Assembly (NCBI RefSeq): GCF_047807365.1
Contig: NZ_JBLOUI010000006.1
Location: forward strand, 16,088-80,087
Source of the DNA: Peptacetobacter sp900539645
GTDB taxonomy: Bacteria > Bacillota > Clostridia > Peptostreptococcales > Peptostreptococcaceae
Length of the DNA stretch: 64,000 bases
Direction: 5' to 3'
Each line of letters opens with the position of its first letter. The stretch's first letter is position 1. The translations under genes and the position numbers were made by a program. The notes under the pieces were generated by a model. That model ran no database searches and was not told the DNA's origin. It saw nothing but the letters and a program-made list of their open reading frames with translations. Positions 43,560-53,054 of this stretch are shown here, piece by piece.

Positions 43560-44507
43560 TTATTTTTTTATTTTAGATACTATAGCAGACCATTCTCCTT
43601 TTCTGATAACTTCTACTATTTCAAATCCATTTTCTTCAAGACTTTCTACTACTTCATCTATTTTTGCAAGTATTATACCTGAAGATATAAACACAGCATC
43701 TTCTTTCATAAACTGCTGTACATCTTTAGCAAGTATTTTTATTATATCTGCTATTATATTAGCTACAACAACATCTGCTTTATCATGTATAACATCAGTT
43801 AAGTTTCCATGAAGTACTGTAACCTTATCTTCTACATTACTTTCTTTTACATTTTCTTTAGCAACTTCAACAGCTACTTCATCTAAATCAACTGCTGTAA
43901 CATCGTTAGCACCTAATTTAGCAGCTGCTATTGCTAATATACCACTACCACAACCTATATCGAATACCTTAGCATCTGGAGTAACGTATTTTTCTAACTG
44001 GCATATACACATACTAGTTGTTTCGTGAGTACCTGTACCAAATGCCATACCTGGATCTAACTCTATAACTATATCCCCATCCTGTTCTTCGTATTCTTCC
44101 CAAGATGGTTTTATAACTATTTTTTCACCTACTTTTGTTGGTTTGTAGTATTTTTTCCAGTTGTTTGCCCAGTCTGCTTCATTAACTGTATCTAAAGACA
44201 CACTTCCTTCCCCTGGATCTATACCAAAATCTTTAAGTGTTGATATTCTATGTCTTACATTTTCAACAAATTCTGGTACATTTTTTTCTTCAGATATATA
44301 TGTTTTTATTTTTACGCAATCTTCTCCACTTTTGTTGAATACTTCTTCTTCAACATAATCCCAATCGTATTCGTGTTTTTTCTGGAATTTAAAGTCATTA
44401 GGGTCTTCTATCATAGCTCCTGCTGCTCCATTTTCATAAAGTATATTTGTTATAGCTTCAACTGCTTCTGTTGTTGTTCTAATTGTTACTTCTATCCAAT
44501 TTCCCAT
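43560..44507 (-). CDS. prmA: ribosomal protein L11 methyltransferase
   Basis: 315 residues with an N-terminal substrate-binding domain and a class I SAM domain (VFDIGCGSGILAIAAAKLGANDVTAVDLD; NIIADII, with an NxxA-type substrate motif). It trimethylates uL11. The start is ATG 44507 with GGAGG 8 nt upstream. An ATG at 44522 overlaps that site. First gene of prmA-rsmE-mtaB. Confidence 0.95.
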   Translation of the reverse strand: MGNWIEVTIRTTTEAVEAITNILYENGAAGAMIEDPNDFKFQKKHEYDWDYVEEEVFNKSGEDCVKIKTYISEEKNVPEFVENVRHRISTLKDFGIDPGEGSVSLDTVNEADWANNWKKYYKPTKVGEKIVIKPSWEEYEEQDGDIVIELDPGMAFGTGTHETTSMCICQLEKYVTPDAKVFDIGCGSGILAIAAAKLGANDVTAVDLDEVAVEVAKENVKESNVEDKVTVLHGNLTDVIHDKADVVVANIIADIIKILAKDVQQFMKEDAVFISSGIILAKIDEVVESLEENGFEIVEVIRKGEWSAIVSKIKK

Positions 44508-44636
44508 TTTTCTAACCTCCATCTAAAAAATATTATTCTTTAAATTGACACATAGTCAAAATTTTCCATTTTACATTACCTTTTATTATATCATACTATA
44601 TAACAATTTTTATCTATTATCTTTTCTTTCTAGAAA

Positions 44637-44675
44637 AAAAGGTTGTGCTACTAAATCTTCATAGCACAACCTTAT
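44637..44675 (-). terminator. Rho-independent terminator
   Basis: AAGGTTGTGCTA (44639-44650) pairs with TAGCACAACCTT (44662-44673), followed by T7 on the minus strand. It ends the membrane protein gene at 44685. Confidence 0.85.
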
Positions 44676-44684
44676 AAAAACTAA

Positions 44685-45119
44685 CTATCTTTTTTTCTTC
44701 TTAGATTTCTTCTTTTTGCCATCGTGTTTAGGCTTTCTAGCTTCTCTCTCCAATCTTTCCTTTTCTCTCTTGCCAGATAAGAAATAATCTAAAATACCAA
44801 ATACTATCGCTGCAACTACAACAGTTATAAAGAAATTCATTATAGAACTTGCAAATATACCAGCACCTATCCCAGCTATGATACTCGCTCCTTTACCGTC
44901 ACCTTTGCCTATAATATGGAATCCCTTCCAGTATTCAAGCACCATCGCTACAAACACTAACCCTAAAAGAACTCCACCCATGCTAGTAGTCTCATTATTT
45001 CTAAACTCAACTCCAGCAAAATTAACAACAAAATGTTTAAGCGTAAAAATAACTAAAGCTGCTAAAAATAACTTCCCAAGCTCTACCCAATTTATACTAA
45101 AACCTTTCTTCTCTTCCAT
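44685..45119 (-). CDS. small membrane protein with Lys-rich tail
   Basis: 144 residues with three or four hydrophobic segments (near 12-30, 46-62, 80-100 and 100-115), a Gly/Ala-rich stretch (GASIIAGIGAGIFASSI) and a 30-residue tail of Lys/Arg that probably faces the cytoplasm. The family is not recognised. It starts at ATG 45119 after AAAGGAG. It is monocistronic between prmA and dnaJ. Confidence 0.6.
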   Translation of the reverse strand: MEEKKGFSINWVELGKLFLAALVIFTLKHFVVNFAGVEFRNNETTSMGGVLLGLVFVAMVLEYWKGFHIIGKGDGKGASIIAGIGAGIFASSIMNFFITVVVAAIVFGILDYFLSGKREKERLEREARKPKHDGKKKKSKKKKR

Positions 45120-45267
45120 TACTACTCTCCTTTACTAAACCTTTCATAACTATTCACAAATTTTTCTCATTACAAAAAATACCATTAATAAACCAATCTT
45201 TCAAGATAAATTTTCTTTTTTATGTACTTTTACCAAAATCTTCTACTTTTGGAAAATAAAATGAAAA

Positions 45268-45464
45268 AGAGATGTCCTAAAGATTTTTCATAAAAACTAA
45301 CTTTAAACTTCAATATCGAATCTAATACGCTCTCGACAATCTGGAGGCACATCGCAACATATAAATGTGTTATAGAATAAATGCGATGTGCCGAAGCCTG
45401 GAGAGGAGTTTAGATTCGATTTGAAGTTAAAAAAAGATGCCCTTGAAAAATCTTGGACATCTCT
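45268..45464. repeat. imperfect-palindrome element, copy B, with extra outer arms
   Basis: The core is 45306-45428. The outer stem (45306-45325 with 45410-45428) is nearly perfect. Then comes internal loop CGACAATCTGGA opposite GAAGCCTGGAGAG. The inner stem GGCACATCGCA (45346-45356) pairs exactly with TGCGATGTGCC (45382-45392). Further out, AGAGATGTCC (45268-45277) and AGATTTTTC (45281-45289) are complementary to 45445-45464, so the whole 197 bp can fold as one nested hairpin. It lies downstream of dnaJ. Inner sequence is also shared with copy C. Confidence 0.75.
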
Positions 45465-45466
45465 TT
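45427..45466 (-). terminator. Rho-independent terminator of dnaJ
   Basis: On the minus strand AGATGTCC pairs with GGGCATCT, followed by T7. The 5' arm is also complementary to the distal arm at 45268-45289, so two foldings compete. Confidence 0.7.
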
Positions 45467-45473
45467 TCATTAT

Positions 45474-46649
45474 TTATTTCTTTTTCTTTCCAAATAATCT
45501 ATCTATTTTTTCCCCGAATGTGGCTTTTTTTTCGTGTTCTTTCGACCCACATTCACCTGCGAATTCTCTTAATAATTCTTTCTGTTTTTCAGATAACTTC
45601 TTAGGTACTTCTACATTAACCTTAACGTACTGATCACCCTTAGAATTACCTCTTAGACGTTTTATACCTCTATCTCTTAATCTAAATACTGTACCTGTCT
45701 GAGTACCTTCTGGTATAGTATATTTAACTTTACCATCAAGAGTTGGTACTTCTATCTCATCACCAAGTGCTGCCTGAACAAATGTTATAGGCATATCTAT
45801 ATAAATATCGTATCCATCTCTTCTGAATATTTCATGAGGAGTAACTTCTACTATTATATATAAATCTCCCTTTGGAGCTCCTGGTTCACCAAATTCACCC
45901 TGTCCAGCTAGTTTTATCATCTGACCATCATCTATACCTGCTGGTATATCAACCTCAATAGTCTTAGTTTTTCTTACACTACCTGTACCTTTACATTTAG
46001 AACATGGAGTATCTATTATTTCACCAGTACCATTACAATTTGGACAAGTCTTAGTACTTGCTATATTACCAAATGGAGTTCTCTGTACACTTCTAACTGT
46101 ACCTGTACCATTACAGTTTGGACAAGTTTTCTTAGAAGTTCCTGGTTTTGCTCCTGTACCATGACATTCGCTACATTCTTCATTTCTAGTTACTTTTATT
46201 TCCTTTTTAACACCTTTTGCAGCTTCTTCAAATGTAACTCTTACTCTCTGTCTTATATCAGCACCTCTTACCGGACCTCTTCTTCTTGAGCCAGATCCTC
46301 CAAATCCGCCGAATCCGCCACCGAATATATCTCCAAATATATCTTCAAATCCGCCGAATCCACTGAAGTCACCCTGACCAAAGCCGCCAAAGCCACCTTG
46401 ACCACCAAATCCTCCTTGACCATTTACGCCATCTGGACCAAACTGATCATATCTTTTTCTCTTTTCTTCATCTGATAATACTTCATATGCTTCATTTATT
46501 TCTTTGAATTTTTCTTCAGCTTCTTTATCACCTGGATTTCTATCTGGGTGATATTTCATAGCTAGTTTTCTATATGCTTTTTTAATTTCCTGAGCTGTTG
46601 CTGTCTTTTCAACACCAAGAAGTTCATAATAATCTCTTTTACTACTCAA
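45474..46649 (-). CDS. dnaJ: chaperone DnaJ
   Basis: 391 residues. The J domain (1-70) has the HPD motif (KYHPDRNPGD). A Gly/Phe-rich segment runs from about 75 to 125. Four zinc CxxCxGxG motifs follow (CSECHGTG, CPNCNGTG twice, CSKCKGTG) and then the substrate-binding domain. It stimulates DnaK ATPase and delivers substrates. The start is TTG 46649, 7 nt after GGCGGTG; no ATG exists nearby in frame. Last gene of hrcA-grpE-dnaK-dnaJ. Confidence 0.97.
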   Translation of the reverse strand: MSSKRDYYELLGVEKTATAQEIKKAYRKLAMKYHPDRNPGDKEAEEKFKEINEAYEVLSDEEKRKRYDQFGPDGVNGQGGFGGQGGFGGFGQGDFSGFGGFEDIFGDIFGGGFGGFGGSGSRRRGPVRGADIRQRVRVTFEEAAKGVKKEIKVTRNEECSECHGTGAKPGTSKKTCPNCNGTGTVRSVQRTPFGNIASTKTCPNCNGTGEIIDTPCSKCKGTGSVRKTKTIEVDIPAGIDDGQMIKLAGQGEFGEPGAPKGDLYIIVEVTPHEIFRRDGYDIYIDMPITFVQAALGDEIEVPTLDGKVKYTIPEGTQTGTVFRLRDRGIKRLRGNSKGDQYVKVNVEVPKKLSEKQKELLREFAGECGSKEHEKKATFGEKIDRLFGKKKK

Positions 46650-46695
46650 CCTGTGACACCGCCTTTTCCTTTCTCAAATTTTCTACAATAAAACA

Positions 46696-46728
46696 ATAGC
46701 TTGTAGAATATTTAAAACTACAAGCTAT
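46696..46728 (-). terminator. dnaK-dnaJ intercistronic hairpin
   Basis: ATAGCTTGTAG (46696-46706) pairs with CTACAAGCTAT (46718-46728). The minus-strand tail is TGTTTTATTG, a weak T tract. It probably lowers read-through into dnaJ or stabilises the dnaK mRNA. Confidence 0.6.
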
Positions 46729-46847
46729 CATTCATACTTTATAATTCTACTTTAATATCTTACTTTATTCACAGGTCAATTACAAGCTATATAGTCTTTT
46801 TTCCTGGAATAATCACATTCAGTTATCTTAATACTAAAGGTTAGATA

Positions 46848-48698
46848 TTATTTATCTTCATCTACTTCTTTGAAGTCTGCATCGTATACATTGTCACCAT
46901 TTGAAGAAGATCCTTCATTTGCCTGTTCAGCACCTGCCTGCTGCTGAGCTTCCTGCTGTGCCTGCTGATACATTATTTCAGATACTTTCTGGAATTTCTG
47001 CATTAATTCATCTATAGCATTTCTTATTTCTTCTGCTGTTGCATCTTCTTTATCTTTTACAGATTTTACATTTTCTATTGCTTTTTCTATTGCTTCTTTA
47101 TCATCAGCACTTATTTTATCTTCAACTTCTTTTAAAGTTTTTTCTGTCTGATATACTGTTGATTCAGCCTGGTTAACAGCTTCTATTTTTTCTTTTTTAG
47201 CTTTATCTGCTTCTGCATTCATTTCAGCTTCTTTAACTTTTCTTTCTATTTCTTCTTCAGATAAGTTAGTGTTAGAAGTTATAGTTATTTTCTGTTCTTT
47301 TCCAGTTCCTAAATCTTTAGCTGTAACATGAACTATACCATTAGCATCTATATCGAAAGTAACTTCTATCTGAGGGATTCCTCTCATTGCTGGTGGTATA
47401 TCAGTTAACTGGAATCTACCTAATGTAGTATTGTCGTAAGCCATACTTCTTTCACCCTGAAGTACATGTATATCAACAGCTGTCTGGTTATCTGCTGCAG
47501 TTGAGAATATCTGAGATTTTTTAGTTGGTATTGTTGTATTTCTTTCTATTATCTTAGTGAATACATTACCTAATGTTTCTATACCTAATGATAATGGAGT
47601 TACGTCTAATAATAATAAGTCGTTAACTTCACCAGTTAATACACCTGCCTGTATTGAAGCACCAGCTGCAACACATTCGTCTGGGTTTATACCTTTGTGA
47701 GGTTCTTTTCCTATGAATTTCTTAACAGCTTCCTGAACTGCTGGTATTCTTGTAGAACCACCAACTAATAATACGTCATCTATTTCAGAAACTGATATTC
47801 CTGCATCTGATATAGCTCTCTTCATTGGTTCCATAGTTTTTTCAACTAATCCTGCTGTTAATTCTTCAAATTTAGCTCTTGATAAATCTACGTTTAAGTG
47901 TTTTGGACCTTCTGCAGTTGCTGTTATGAATGGAAGGTTTATATTTGTACTCATTGTTGAAGATAATTCTTTTTTAGCTTTTTCAGCAGCTTCTTTTAAT
48001 CTCTGAAGAGCCATCTTGTCATTTCTTAAATCAACACCTTCAGCTTTTTTGAATTCTTCTGCTAAGTAGTCTATTACTATTTTATCGAAGTCATCTCCAC
48101 CTAATCTGTTGTTACCAGCTGTAGCTAAAACTTCGAAAGTACCATCACCTATTTCAAGTAATGAAACGTCGAATGTACCTCCACCTAAGTCGAATACTAA
48201 TATTTTTTTATCCTGATCTAATTTATCCATACCGTAAGCAAGTGATGCTGCTGTTGGTTCATTTATTATTCTCTTAACTTCAAGTCCTGCTATTCTACCA
48301 GCATCTTTAGTTGCCTGTCTCTGAGCATCTGTGAAGTATGCTGGAACAGTTATAACTGCTTCTGTTACTTTTTCACCTAAGTAGCTTTCTGCATCAGATT
48401 TTAATTTCTGAAGTATTATTGCTGATATTTCCTGTGGTGAATAATCTTTTCCATCTATATTTACTTTGTAGTCAGTACCCATATGAGTTTTTATTGAGCT
48501 TACAGTTCTATCTGCATTTGTTACTGCCTGTCTTTTTGCTGGTTCCCCAACTATTCTTTCTCCATCTTTAGTGAAAGCTACTACTGAAGGAGTAGTTCTC
48601 ATCCCTTCTGAGTTTGGTATTATCTGTGGTTCTCCACCTTCTAATACTGCTACACATGAGTTTGTTGTACCTAAGTCTATACCTATTACCTTTGCCAT
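46848..48698 (-). CDS. dnaK: chaperone DnaK (Hsp70)
   Basis: 616 residues. The nucleotide-binding domain begins MAKVIGIDLGTTNSCVAVLEGG and has VFDLGGGTFDVSLL and LLVGGSTRIPAVQ. The substrate domain begins at DVTPLSLGIET. The tail is rich in Gln and Ala and ends VYDADFKEVDEDK. An ATP-driven folding chaperone. It starts at ATG 48698 after AAAGGAGG. Gln is encoded by CAG throughout, even in the Gln-rich tail. Under HrcA/CIRCE control as part of the operon. Confidence 0.98.
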   Translation of the reverse strand: MAKVIGIDLGTTNSCVAVLEGGEPQIIPNSEGMRTTPSVVAFTKDGERIVGEPAKRQAVTNADRTVSSIKTHMGTDYKVNIDGKDYSPQEISAIILQKLKSDAESYLGEKVTEAVITVPAYFTDAQRQATKDAGRIAGLEVKRIINEPTAASLAYGMDKLDQDKKILVFDLGGGTFDVSLLEIGDGTFEVLATAGNNRLGGDDFDKIVIDYLAEEFKKAEGVDLRNDKMALQRLKEAAEKAKKELSSTMSTNINLPFITATAEGPKHLNVDLSRAKFEELTAGLVEKTMEPMKRAISDAGISVSEIDDVLLVGGSTRIPAVQEAVKKFIGKEPHKGINPDECVAAGASIQAGVLTGEVNDLLLLDVTPLSLGIETLGNVFTKIIERNTTIPTKKSQIFSTAADNQTAVDIHVLQGERSMAYDNTTLGRFQLTDIPPAMRGIPQIEVTFDIDANGIVHVTAKDLGTGKEQKITITSNTNLSEEEIERKVKEAEMNAEADKAKKEKIEAVNQAESTVYQTEKTLKEVEDKISADDKEAIEKAIENVKSVKDKEDATAEEIRNAIDELMQKFQKVSEIMYQQAQQEAQQQAGAEQANEGSSSNGDNVYDADFKEVDEDK

Positions 48699-48779
48699 TT
48701 TAATTTCCTCCTTTATGATTATAAATCATATTATGATTTGTAATTTACCTTTTCATTTAATTAATTTATTTGCTATTTA

Positions 48780-49352
48780 CTAGCAAGAAACTTTTACCAT
48801 AGTTGCTCTTACAACCTTTTCATTTAATTTATATCCTTTTTGTAGCACATCTACAACCTTACCAGGTTCTACGCCACATATATGATCCTGCATAACTGCC
48901 TGATGGAAGTTTGGATCGAAAGGCTCATCTTCAGCTGGTATTTCTTTAAGACCAAATTTACCAAGAGTATCTAAAAGCTGTTTTAAAACTAGCTCAACAC
49001 CCTGATAAACTGCTGTACCTTTATCTGCTGAATCTAAAGCTCTTTCCATATTGTCTATAACAGGAATAAGTTCTGCCATTATTTTTTCATTGGCAAATAT
49101 TCCTATATTTTCTTTTTCTTCATTAGTTCTTCTTCTGTAGTTTGCATATTCAGCTTGAAGCCTCTGATATTTATCATTCATATCAGCTATTTCATCTTTT
49201 AATTTTTTTTCTTCAAGTTTAGCATTTATATCTGTTACGTTTTCTGCTTCACCTTCTATCTCTTCATTAGAAACATTTACTTCTTCATTCTGAGCTTCCT
49301 CAGCCGTTTTAGTATCTTTTTTCTCCTCGTTTATACCTTTATTATTTTCCAA
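48780..49352 (-). CDS. grpE: nucleotide exchange factor GrpE
   Basis: About 190 residues: an acidic N-terminus, a long coiled coil (KLKDEIADMNDKYQRLQAEYANYRRR) and the C-terminal beta domain (FDPNFHQAVMQ, VDVLQKGYKLNEKVVRATMVKVS). It releases ADP from DnaK. The start is TTG 49352, 8 nt after GAGGGG; the more upstream in-frame GTG (49361) lies inside that spacing. Confidence 0.96.
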   Translation of the reverse strand: MENNKGINEEKKDTKTAEEAQNEEVNVSNEEIEGEAENVTDINAKLEEKKLKDEIADMNDKYQRLQAEYANYRRRTNEEKENIGIFANEKIMAELIPVIDNMERALDSADKGTAVYQGVELVLKQLLDTLGKFGLKEIPAEDEPFDPNFHQAVMQDHICGVEPGKVVDVLQKGYKLNEKVVRATMVKVSC

Positions 49353-49388
49353 GACATACACCCCTCAGTCCGTCAGCTTTTTGCTGTT

Positions 49389-50408
49389 TTATTTCTTTTT
49401 ATTTAGTAAAATGCTCATATAATTTATTATTGAGCAAACTCTAGCGTAATCCATTCTTGTAGGTCCTATAAAGCTTATCTTTCCTAATGTATTATTATCT
49501 ACATTATATGTAGCTGTTACGACACTACAATCTTTTTCAAGACCTTTTCCATTTTCATTACCTATTAGGATATTTAAGTTATCCTTTTGAATACCCTTCT
49601 GTTTAATAAGATCTGTAACGGCATCTTTTTCTTCTACTAGATTTAAAAATTCTCTAGCTTTTATTATGTCGTTAAACTCAGGATAATTGAAAATGTTTGT
49701 AGCTCCATTTAATGTAAGTGAATAATCATCATCTGACTCTTCACCATTTAGAACATCTATTAATGTATCGACTATCATTGAAAACTCACCAATCTGATAT
49801 TTTACATATGATATAAAGTTTTCATCTAAGTCAGCTACACTCTTTCCAGCAAGTCTTTTTGTTAAGCTATCTGATATAAGATTTAGCTTAGCCTGTTCAA
49901 TATTTTCTCTTACTGGTATGTTTGCTTTCTTTACATCACCTTTTTCTGAAACTACTATTAAAAGTATCTCGTTTTCATTTAAGTTTACCAACTGTATATA
50001 TTTTATTACGTTGTTTGCTATACTCTTTGTAATAGCTACTGTAGTATAATTGGTTAATTTTGATAACATCTTTGATGTTTCATGAATTAAACCATTTATA
50101 TTGTCTATATTGTTTTGCATACAGTTTTCAATTAATCTTTTTTCTTCATCAGTAAGCTCTCCCTTGCTCATTAAAGAATCAACATATAATCTATATCCTT
50201 TAACTGAAGGAACACGACCTGCAGATGTGTGAGGCTGTATTAGATATCCTAGCTCTTCCAAATCCGCCATTTCATTTCTTATAGTCGCTGCACTAACTCC
50301 AAAATCATGTTTCTTTGAAATTGTTCTAGAACCGATAGCCTCTGCTGTATCAATATAATCTTTAACTATCGCTTTAAGTATATTTAATTTTCTCTCATTC
50401 AATTCCAA
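49389..50408 (-). CDS. hrcA: heat-inducible repressor HrcA
   Basis: About 339 residues. The N-terminal winged helix (ELNERKLNILKAIVKDYIDTAEAIGSRTISKKHDFGVSAATIRNEMADLEELGYL) is followed by a GAF-like and insertion domain. It binds CIRCE and blocks the operon until misfolded proteins titrate GroEL. The best start by spacing is TTG 50408 (AAGGTG 8 nt upstream). ATG 50414 and GTG 50417 lie too close to the site. A CIRCE element is 22 bp upstream. Confidence 0.95.
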   Translation of the reverse strand: MELNERKLNILKAIVKDYIDTAEAIGSRTISKKHDFGVSAATIRNEMADLEELGYLIQPHTSAGRVPSVKGYRLYVDSLMSKGELTDEEKRLIENCMQNNIDNINGLIHETSKMLSKLTNYTTVAITKSIANNVIKYIQLVNLNENEILLIVVSEKGDVKKANIPVRENIEQAKLNLISDSLTKRLAGKSVADLDENFISYVKYQIGEFSMIVDTLIDVLNGEESDDDYSLTLNGATNIFNYPEFNDIIKAREFLNLVEEKDAVTDLIKQKGIQKDNLNILIGNENGKGLEKDCSVVTATYNVDNNTLGKISFIGPTRMDYARVCSIINYMSILLNKKK

Positions 50409-50429
50409 ATTCATCACCTTCTTACTTTA

Positions 50430-50456
50430 TTAGCACTCATCATTTAGGAGTGCTAA
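50430..50456 (-). promoter_or_regulatory. CIRCE operator
   Basis: TTAGCACTC-N9-GAGTGCTAA, an exact match to the HrcA-binding consensus. It lies between the promoter and hrcA. Confidence 0.98.
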
Positions 50457-50471
50457 AAAGCTTATACTTAT

Positions 50472-50500
50472 TTTATAACACCATTAGAATTTTTTGTCAA
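50472..50500 (-). promoter_or_regulatory. sigma-A promoter of the hrcA-dnaJ operon
   Basis: On the minus strand TTGACA (50500-50495), a 17-nt spacer, TATAAA (50477-50472). Transcription would begin close to 50465, so CIRCE sits directly after the start site. Confidence 0.85.
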
Positions 50501-50540
50501 CATCTTTTGAAAAACTTTTTGAAAAGTATTTTTGAACGCA

Positions 50541-50578
50541 AAAAAGAAATCCAATTATACTATAATCAGATTTCTTCA
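50541..50578 (-). terminator. Rho-independent terminator of hemW
   Basis: AAGAAATC (50544-50551) pairs with GATTTCTT (50569-50576) around a 17-nt loop, followed by TTTT on the minus strand. Confidence 0.65.
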
Positions 50579-50653
50579 TTGCAAATTCAATATTCTTTAT
50601 ATTAATTGTCCACCTATATCTAAGAGTGCTAATTTTTATATTCTTACTCTTCT

Positions 50654-51784
50654 CTAAGATAATATTTCTAAAAATACGCTATTGGATATTTCCCTTCCCT
50701 TTTGAGTTAGTTTTATATTTTCCTCATCTACAGTTAAAAGACCTCTCTCAACTAAATCCTCTACCTGTTTTTTATATTTATCACAGAATTCAACTCCAAA
50801 TCTATTTTTAAAATCAATTCTATTAATTCCAGAGTTCATTCTTAACCCCATAAACACCATTTCTTCAATCATTTCCTCATTAGATAGATTTTCTACATTG
50901 ACAATAGGTTTTTTACCACTTTCTATTTTTTCATGGTAATTATCTAAATTAGATTCATTAGTATATCTATCTCTTCCAAGATATCCAGCTGCACCTGCAC
51001 CAAGTCCAAGGTAATTCTCACACTGCCAGTAGATTATATTGTGTCTACATTCTTTGCCTTCTTTAGAATAATTAGATATTTCGTACTGATTATATCCATT
51101 GTTTTTTAGATAGTTAATAGTGTATTCATACATCTCTATATCTCTATCCTCATCCATAAGTTCAAACTCATCTCTCTCGTACATATTAAAAAGCTCTGTA
51201 CCTTCTTCAAGTATAAGAGAATACGCAGAAATATGCTCAGGGTTTAATGCTACAACTTTTTCCAAACTCTCCTTCCAATCATCCTCGGTTTGATTAGGTA
51301 GAGCAAACATAAGATCTATATTAATATTATCAAAACCTACATCTCTAGCTTCTTTAAAATTCTTTTCAAACTCTTCATAAGTATGAATTCTACCTATATA
51401 ACTTAAATGATGATTTTGAACAGCTTGAAGACCTATACTCAACCTATTTATCCCACTTTTCTTGATAGCTTCTAACTTTTCTCTATCAATAGTCCCTGGA
51501 TTACACTCCATAGTAATCTCTGCATCATCAGAAATATTAAAACTATCTTTAACACACTTCATCAAACTCTCAATCTCATCACAAGATAAAATACTAGGAG
51601 TACCTCCACCAAAGAAAATAGTATCGACAACTCTATCAGAACATTCATCTGAATACATCTCAATTTCTTTCTTTAAATCATCTAAATATCTCTTCTTATC
51701 ACATAAATTCATCCTAAATGAATTAAAATCGCAGTACTTACACTTCTTCACACAAAACGGAATATGTATATAAACTCCAAACAT
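50654..51784 (-). CDS. hemW: HemW-type radical SAM protein
   Basis: 376 residues. The radical SAM motif CVKKCKYCDF has an extra Cys close by, and FFGGGTPSIL and the C-terminal HemN-type wing follow. The position beside lepA and the heat-shock operon is that of HemW, a heme-binding chaperone, rather than true HemN coproporphyrinogen dehydrogenase. The start is ATG 51784, 8 nt after AAGGAGG; a TTG lies one codon before. Confidence 0.93.
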   Translation of the reverse strand: MFGVYIHIPFCVKKCKYCDFNSFRMNLCDKKRYLDDLKKEIEMYSDECSDRVVDTIFFGGGTPSILSCDEIESLMKCVKDSFNISDDAEITMECNPGTIDREKLEAIKKSGINRLSIGLQAVQNHHLSYIGRIHTYEEFEKNFKEARDVGFDNINIDLMFALPNQTEDDWKESLEKVVALNPEHISAYSLILEEGTELFNMYERDEFELMDEDRDIEMYEYTINYLKNNGYNQYEISNYSKEGKECRHNIIYWQCENYLGLGAGAAGYLGRDRYTNESNLDNYHEKIESGKKPIVNVENLSNEEMIEEMVFMGLRMNSGINRIDFKNRFGVEFCDKYKKQVEDLVERGLLTVDEENIKLTQKGREISNSVFLEILS

Positions 51785-51810
51785 CAAACATTCCTCCTTT
51801 TAATAATTAT

Positions 51811-51900
51811 TATTTTATACAATCTGAAGATGCATCGCAACACATAAATATGTTACAAAATCAAAGCTATGCATCGAAGTCTGGAGATAAGGTTATATTT
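51811..51900. repeat. imperfect-palindrome element, copy C
   Basis: ACAATCTG and CGAAGTCTGGAGA flank an inner stem, GATGCAT (51829-51835) with ATGCATC (51869-51875), and a tip AACACATAAATATGTT. The inner sequence closely resembles copy B. The outer stem is decayed. As with copy B, a GAGATG-type terminator lies directly beside it on the same side. Confidence 0.65.
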
Positions 51901-51911
51901 GTTCTAAGCAT

Positions 51912-51949
51912 AAAAAAAGAGATGCCTCTTTAAATAATCGAGACATCTC
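51912..51949 (-). terminator. Rho-independent terminator
   Basis: GAGATGCCTC (51919-51928) pairs with GAGACATCTC (51940-51949), with T7 after it on the minus strand. It ends the nitroreductase gene. Confidence 0.8.
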
Positions 51950-51964
51950 ACATAATCAATTTAA

Positions 51965-52831
51965 TTATATATTGCAGTATCCAACCACTCTATATTCAGC
52001 AGGTACTTCATATCCACTTGCATCAAATACCCATTTAGAGTCCATAAGAGTTGTATCTACTATTAATCCGAAGTATAACATAACTATACCAGATGCTATT
52101 TTTCCTTCGTATTCGTCTTTTAATTCTTCTTTATCAACAGCAAGAACTATTTTACCACCGTCAACTATAAATCTCCATGGCTGTTTGTTAAGTGCTGAAG
52201 GAGCTAGTCTAGCATATGAGAATGCATCTAATAAAGCTCTTGTTTCTAGATCTTCTATATCTGCTGCCTGTCCCCATTTATCCATGAATACTATTTCTTC
52301 TATAGCTTTTCTATCTGATGCAGGTTCTGCTATTGCTTTTTCCATTTCTGACTGAGAATAGTTTTCTCCTGTTTTAGTAGCTTTTAAAACTTTTTTCTTA
52401 GCTTCGTCAGCATATCCAAATGCTACTAAAGCAACTAATTCTTTATCAGTTACTATTCCTATATTTTCAAGTATTTTCTTTCCGTCTTCAAATGTTATCC
52501 AGCAAGAATCTATTTTTAATTCTACACCTTTTAATCTTGCATTTTCTGCTATATATCCAGCATTTTCTATATAATTATCTTTTTTATCTGAAAGTAAAAG
52601 CATGTAGTGTGGTGCATCTATAAGGAATCCATTATATCCAGCTAATCCTTCCATTTTATCATATACTTCACCTTTGTTGTAGAATTTTAATTCTGTTTCT
52701 ATTCCAGGTACTAGAACTTTAGCTGTTTCAATATATTTTTTTATTTCGTCTAAGTTTTTAGCTTCAACTTCTTTTTCTTTAAAACTTCTAACTGATTTTG
52801 AGTTCATTATTAAATTCTTATAATCCATCAT
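51965..52831 (-). CDS. nitroreductase-family protein (TM1586-like)
   Basis: About 288 residues. The N-terminus has SKSVRSFKEKEVEA and the C-terminal half repeats a nitroreductase core (SYARLAPSALNKQPWRFIVDGGKIVLAV), as in the TM1586-type proteins that join two half-domains in one chain. These bind FMN and reduce unknown substrates. The start is ATG 52831, as AAGGAG lies 8 nt upstream. It is monocistronic. The 223 bp upstream to cca are AT-rich, without a clear feature. Confidence 0.85.
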   Translation of the reverse strand: MMDYKNLIMNSKSVRSFKEKEVEAKNLDEIKKYIETAKVLVPGIETELKFYNKGEVYDKMEGLAGYNGFLIDAPHYMLLLSDKKDNYIENAGYIAENARLKGVELKIDSCWITFEDGKKILENIGIVTDKELVALVAFGYADEAKKKVLKATKTGENYSQSEMEKAIAEPASDRKAIEEIVFMDKWGQAADIEDLETRALLDAFSYARLAPSALNKQPWRFIVDGGKIVLAVDKEELKDEYEGKIASGIVMLYFGLIVDTTLMDSKWVFDASGYEVPAEYRVVGYCNI

Positions 52832-53054
52832 TTTGTACTCTCCTTCTACCGACAAATAAATAATCTAATTTAAAAAGCCGATACATATTAATTAATTCTT
52901 TATGTTCATTATATACCCTTTTCACTATAATTCAAACCGACTTTTTTAATTTTTTAAATTTTTTATAAATTTAATTATATATTCTATTTTTATCGAAATA
53001 CTCAAACAAGGCATATATTTATAGATTTTTTAACTTTGATATATTTAATTTTAT

